From the NCBI GenBank assembly GCA_938049325.1, contig CALICC010000230.1, positions 1 to 9,053 of the forward strand: DNA of 9,053 nucleotides, read 5' to 3'. Below the pieces are notes generated by a model that saw nothing but the letters and a program-made list of their open reading frames with translations, was not told the origin of the DNA and made no database searches. Source of the DNA: an uncultured Ilumatobacter sp. (GTDB taxonomy: Bacteria > Actinomycetota > Acidimicrobiia > Acidimicrobiales > Ilumatobacteraceae). Positions 6,342 to 9,053 of the stretch are shown here, piece by piece. Within the stretch, counting starts at the first letter, position 1, and every line of letters starts with the position of its first letter. A program made the position numbers and the translations under genes.

Positions 6342-7367
6342 ATGTCGGCAGCGCACCAGGATCTCATCGATCCATTCGGTCGGGTCATCGAAGATCTGCG
6401 GATCTCGGTCACCGATCGCTGCAACTTCCGGTGCACGTACTGCATGCCTGAAGAGGGAATGCAGTTCTTGGATCGTTCGAAGGTGATGTCGTTCGAGGAG
6501 ATCGAACACCTGGCGCGCATCTTCGTCGAGCGCTACGGCGTGAAGGGCATCCGGCTCACGGGTGGCGAGCCCACGGTTCGCGCTCAACTCCCGGTCCTCG
6601 TCACGAAGCTCGCCGCGCTCGAGAACGAACACGGCCACGTCGATCTCGCCATGACCACCAACGGTGCCACGATGCGCCTCGTTGCCGACGGGCTGCGCGA
6701 GGCGGGTTTGAAGCGGGTCAACATCAGCCTCGACACGCTCGACCGTGCCAAGTTCCACGAGATGACGCGGCGCGACCAACTCGACAATGTGCTCGACGGC
6801 ATCGAGGCCGCGAAAGAGGCTGGCTTCGATCGCGTGAAGATCAACGCGGTCATCGAGCGCGGTGTCAACGACGACGAGATCGTCGACCTCGCCACGTACG
6901 GCCGTGAGCAGAACGTCGAAGTGCGCTTCATCGAGTTCATGCCGCTCGACGCGACCGGCCACTGGATGAACGACACCGTCGTCGGTCAAGACGAGATCGT
7001 CGCCAAGATCAACGAGGTGTATCCCATCGAGGTGATGCCCGCTCGTGGTGCGGCCCCTGCCGACCGGTTCCGCTACCTCGACGGTGACGGCACGAGCGCC
7101 GGCTCGATGATCGGCGTGATCCCCACGGTCACGAAGCCATTCTGTGGCGATTGCGACCGTGTGCGGCTCACCGCGGAGGGTGATTTCCGCACGTGTCTCT
7201 TCGCCACGAAGGAGTTCGGCCTATTGGCAGCGCTCCGCGCGGGCGAAACCGACGACCAGCTCGCGGCACGGATCGAAGCGGCGGTCGCCACCAAGTGGGC
7301 CGGTCATCAGATCAATCAGGTCAACTTCACGCGGCCCACCAAGTCGATGAGCCAAATCGGCGGGTAA
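6342..7367 (+). CDS. moaA: GTP 3',8-cyclase MoaA (radical SAM)
   Basis: Radical SAM enzyme that, using one of its two [4Fe-4S] clusters, turns GTP into 3',8-cyclo-7,8-dihydro-GTP, the first step of molybdopterin synthesis; MoaC then makes cyclic pyranopterin. The 341-residue length is usual. The SAM cluster motif is C27-X3-C31-X2-C34 in DRCNFRCTYC. GGEP (74-77) is the SAM-binding element. The C-terminal GTP-side cluster is C268, C271 and C285, in PFCGDCDRVRLT and the following FRTC. The protein ends SMSQIGG, keeping the C-terminal Gly-Gly tail needed for activity in this family. All diagnostic residues are present. No moaC, moaE or moaD is seen in the window. Its flanks are the two secreted propeller paralogues, in the same direction. 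Confidence 0.97.
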   Translation: MSAAHQDLIDPFGRVIEDLRISVTDRCNFRCTYCMPEEGMQFLDRSKVMSFEEIEHLARIFVERYGVKGIRLTGGEPTVRAQLPVLVTKLAALENEHGHVDLAMTTNGATMRLVADGLREAGLKRVNISLDTLDRAKFHEMTRRDQLDNVLDGIEAAKEAGFDRVKINAVIERGVNDDEIVDLATYGREQNVEVRFIEFMPLDATGHWMNDTVVGQDEIVAKINEVYPIEVMPARGAAPADRFRYLDGDGTSAGSMIGVIPTVTKPFCGDCDRVRLTAEGDFRTCLFATKEFGLLAALRAGETDDQLAARIEAAVATKWAGHQINQVNFTRPTKSMSQIGG

Positions 7368-7386
7368 CCACAGCGTCCAACGGCGC

Positions 7387-7419
7387 CTTGAGCGAGGCTT
7401 GACCGCGGATTGACCGGTC
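7387..7419. repeat. Three 11-bp direct repeats upstream of the second propeller gene
   Basis: CTTGAGCGAGG, CTTGACCGCGG and ATTGACCGGTC follow one another without gaps, sharing the core TTGASCG. The reverse strand reads GGTCA at the same 11-bp spacing, which resembles the layout of PhoP/PhoB-type response-regulator boxes. The array ends 59 bp before the ATG at 7479. No good -10 box lies 16-18 bp after any TTGACC, so an operator is more likely than stacked -35 elements. Confidence 0.4.
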
Positions 7420-7478
7420 TGGCGCATCGTGTCCCACGTGGCTGTATTCCCGCAGTCCGTGACCGAAGGACACATCTC

Positions 7479-8594
7479 ATGAGAACTCGGATAGTTCTGC
7501 TCGTTGCTGCGATGTTCGCAGTACTCCTCCCCGCAACCTCCGCCGACGCGGCGGGAAGCGAGATCCACGTCATTCCGCGTGGCGACCACACCGGTTTTTG
7601 GTCGGAGATGGCCATCGCCGCAGATGGCAACCCGATGATCGCCTCCTACAACCACGGCACGCAGTCGGTCGAGGTGACGACCTGCTACAACCCCGAGTGC
7701 ACGCGAGCTCGTGGAGCGATCGTCGCCACGGGCGTGCCGTTGGCCGACATCGACCTCGCGGTGGGATCCGATGGGCTCCCGGTGATCGCGTACACGATCC
7801 GCGGGTTCTTCCTCCCCGGCGGATTCGCGAACGTCATCAAGTGCTCCGACGCGTTCTGCCAGCGATCCAGGTCTTACCAGCGGGTGTTCTCCTCGTTCTC
7901 CGGGGACGTCGGCAATATCTCGGTCGACGTCGACCAGCACAACAATCCGACCGTGATCGTCGACGGTTCGTACGAAGCCAACGGACCTCGGTTCACGCAG
8001 CTCGTGTCGTGTGGCGACCCGGCGTGCCGACCGGCCGATCAGCGAGTCCGCGGGCTGGGCGTCGGGCGAGGCCACGATGTTGCGATCGGCCCTGACGGAC
8101 TCCCGGTGATCGCACTCAACGCAGTGAACCGAGGGGCTCGGATGACGATCGAACGCTGCGCCGACCTGCGATGCAAGGTCCGCACGTCGGAGTCGATCGG
8201 CAACGTCGGCTCGCACACGCCACGCGTTGCGTCCGACGGCAAAGAGATCACCGTGGTCGCCGTCGACGTCAAGCAGCGAGCTGAGCGCATCGTGTGCAAT
8301 GCGTCGAAGTGCTACGAACCGCAGCGCATCTCGCAGGATCGTGTTCGAGTGGTGAGCCCGAACGTTGCGTACTCGCGAGCCGGGGCCACGGTCGTGAGCT
8401 ACACCGACAGCGCCCGCGCCGGCCTCTGGTTCAGCCGGTGCCGCTCGACGTGTGATCGCGAACTGCTCGTTGACGGCGACGCCGGTGCGACATTCACCCG
8501 AGTGGGCGTCACGGCCCGAGAGGGCGTCGGGTTCGTATCGTTCTTCGTACCGTCGCAGGCTCGGCTCGGCATCGCCTCGGTCGAGACCTACTGA
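7479..8594 (+). CDS. Secreted seven-module cysteine-paired repeat protein, propeller-like (copy B)
   Basis: 371 residues, exactly the length of copy A and with the same plan. A signal peptide (MRTRIVLLV, cleavage near SADAA, residues 21-25) precedes seven modules. The clearest cores are DLAVGSDGLPVIAYT (92-106) and DVAIGPDGLPVIALN (200-214). The cysteine pairs are C69/C74, C122/C127, C178/C183, C227/C232, C273/C278 and C321/C325; module seven (about 339-368) has none and there are no other cysteines. Sequence identity to copy A is low outside the cores, so the duplication is old, or the two were recruited from a larger family. Function is unknown; a secreted or envelope-associated binding protein is an inference. 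Start: GAAGGA (7465-7470) lies 8 bases before the ATG at 7479, and the signal peptide begins there, so the 23-codon upstream extension is rejected. Three 11-bp repeats lie about 60 bp upstream. Confidence 0.8.
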   Translation: MRTRIVLLVAAMFAVLLPATSADAAGSEIHVIPRGDHTGFWSEMAIAADGNPMIASYNHGTQSVEVTTCYNPECTRARGAIVATGVPLADIDLAVGSDGLPVIAYTIRGFFLPGGFANVIKCSDAFCQRSRSYQRVFSSFSGDVGNISVDVDQHNNPTVIVDGSYEANGPRFTQLVSCGDPACRPADQRVRGLGVGRGHDVAIGPDGLPVIALNAVNRGARMTIERCADLRCKVRTSESIGNVGSHTPRVASDGKEITVVAVDVKQRAERIVCNASKCYEPQRISQDRVRVVSPNVAYSRAGATVVSYTDSARAGLWFSRCRSTCDRELLVDGDAGATFTRVGVTAREGVGFVSFFVPSQARLGIASVETY

Positions 8595-8606
8595 CACCGA
8601 GGTCAG
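8591..8606. terminator. Short inverted repeat after the second propeller gene
   Basis: CTGAC (8591-8595) pairs with GTCAG (8602-8606) around a six-base loop and overlaps the stop codon. It is short and has no T tract, so it is only a weak candidate terminator. Confidence 0.2.
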
Positions 8607-8616
8607 CGTTCGGGCC

Positions 8617-8622
8617 TACGAT
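8617..8622 (+). promoter_or_regulatory. Possible -10 box of the last secreted-protein gene
   Basis: TACGAT ends 9 bases before the ATG at 8632, and no Shine-Dalgarno is seen. The spacing is slightly longer than at galU, moeA and moaA, so the leader would be absent or only a few bases. Confidence 0.4.
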
Positions 8623-8631
8623 TCGTCCCGT

Positions 8632-9053
8632 ATGAAGGGTCGATTCGTTGCGGCGACAGCGGTGGCGGCGGTTGCGTGGGGCACGCTCGTCATGAGTGCG
8701 GCCCCCGCAGCCGTCGATGGCCCGGCGTCGGCAACCGAGCCAGCCGAGCGGCTCACTCGGCAGGCGTCGGGACCAACGGTCGGTGGGTGCCCGGTGTTCC
8801 CAGCCGATAACGCCTGGAACCAGGACGTGTCGACGTATCCGTTGCATCCGCGCAGCGCACAAATCGTCGCCAGGATCCAGTCGATCGGCGGTGACAACCT
8901 TCACCCCGACTTCGGTGAGAACCCGAACTACGGCATCCCGTACATCGTCGTGCCAGGGACCGAACCGCTCACGCCGGTCACCTACGACGCCTACGGCGAC
9001 GAGAGTGATCCCGGGCCCTTCCCGCTTCCGCTCGACGCGCCCATCGAAGGCGA
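8632..9053 (+). CDS. Secreted protein of unknown function, 3'-truncated
   Basis: 140 codons are present and the frame is open to the right edge. The N-terminus MKGRFVAATAVAAV...SAAPA is a signal peptide, with cleavage likely after APA at residue 26. A Pro/Ala/Ser-rich linker follows to about residue 50, then CPVFPADNAWN (53-63), a segment NPNYGIPYIVVPGT (97-110), and YGDESDPGPFPLPLDAP (121-137). From memory these motifs belong to a family of secreted or multidomain-attached proteins found in actinobacteria and other environmental bacteria, annotated only as hypothetical; the family usually continues for roughly another 150 residues. Acidic clusters and a single conserved Cys are visible, but no catalytic motif can be named. 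It lies 37 bp after propeller copy B in the same direction, with its own candidate -10 box. Confidence 0.75.
   Translation, partial: MKGRFVAATAVAAVAWGTLVMSAAPAAVDGPASATEPAERLTRQASGPTVGGCPVFPADNAWNQDVSTYPLHPRSAQIVARIQSIGGDNLHPDFGENPNYGIPYIVVPGTEPLTPVTYDAYGDESDPGPFPLPLDAPIEG

Noticed and set aside
6261..6989. 242-codon minus-strand frame inside moaA
   Set aside because: Shadow of moaA; composition and lack of any recognisable motif argue against a real gene.
7221..8597. 458-codon open frame on the minus strand opposite propeller gene B and the end of moaA
   Set aside because: Rich in Arg, Asp and Val without any recognisable domain, and lies antisense to two convincing genes. Long antisense frames are expected at this GC content.

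Overview
This is a 9 kb stretch of a high-GC bacterial chromosome. The gene content is uppP, a SAF-domain gene, fmdB, galU, moeA and moaA. The codon use, the leaderless TANNNT promoters and the galU/moeA and fmdB/SAF neighbourhood all point to an actinobacterium. An Acidimicrobiia (Ilumatobacter-like) relative is my best guess, from protein resemblance only. No rRNA, tRNA, CRISPR array, insertion sequence or phage gene was seen. No stretch longer than about 120 bases lacks a gene.

Layout, left to right. (1) The 3' part of undecaprenyl-diphosphatase (uppP, +) runs in from the left edge. (2) Converging on it is a minus-strand pair, fmdB then a membrane-anchored SAF-domain (CpaB-like) gene. (3) galU (+) diverges from fmdB across a 27-bp gap in which the two -10 boxes share a TA. 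(4) A minus-strand gene for a putative glycolipid-binding-family protein converges on galU through a hairpin. (5) A small lipoprotein gene (+) diverges from it. (6) moeA and moaA (+), both for molybdenum cofactor synthesis, are separated by a secreted repeat protein. A second secreted paralogue of the same length (371 aa) follows moaA. (7) The last 422 bases hold the 5' part of another secreted protein gene, open to the right edge.

Cytoplasmic functions: GalU makes UDP-glucose for envelope glycans, and UppP recycles the undecaprenyl carrier for peptidoglycan and other polymers. MoaA starts cofactor synthesis from GTP and MoeA inserts molybdate. At least four products are exported or anchored: two propeller-like proteins, one lipoprotein and the last secreted protein. 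The SAF protein has a membrane anchor.

The most unusual content is the pair of secreted paralogues. Each has seven roughly 48-residue modules, with a CX3-4C pair after each of the first six and no other cysteines. Short 11-bp tandem repeats lie about 60 bp upstream of each gene. Other points of interest are a cysteine-free FmdB with a 69-residue serine-rich tail, a hairpin that would hide the ribosome binding site of the SAF gene, and a near-uniform leaderless promoter geometry for the non-exported proteins, set against Shine-Dalgarno leaders for the propeller genes.
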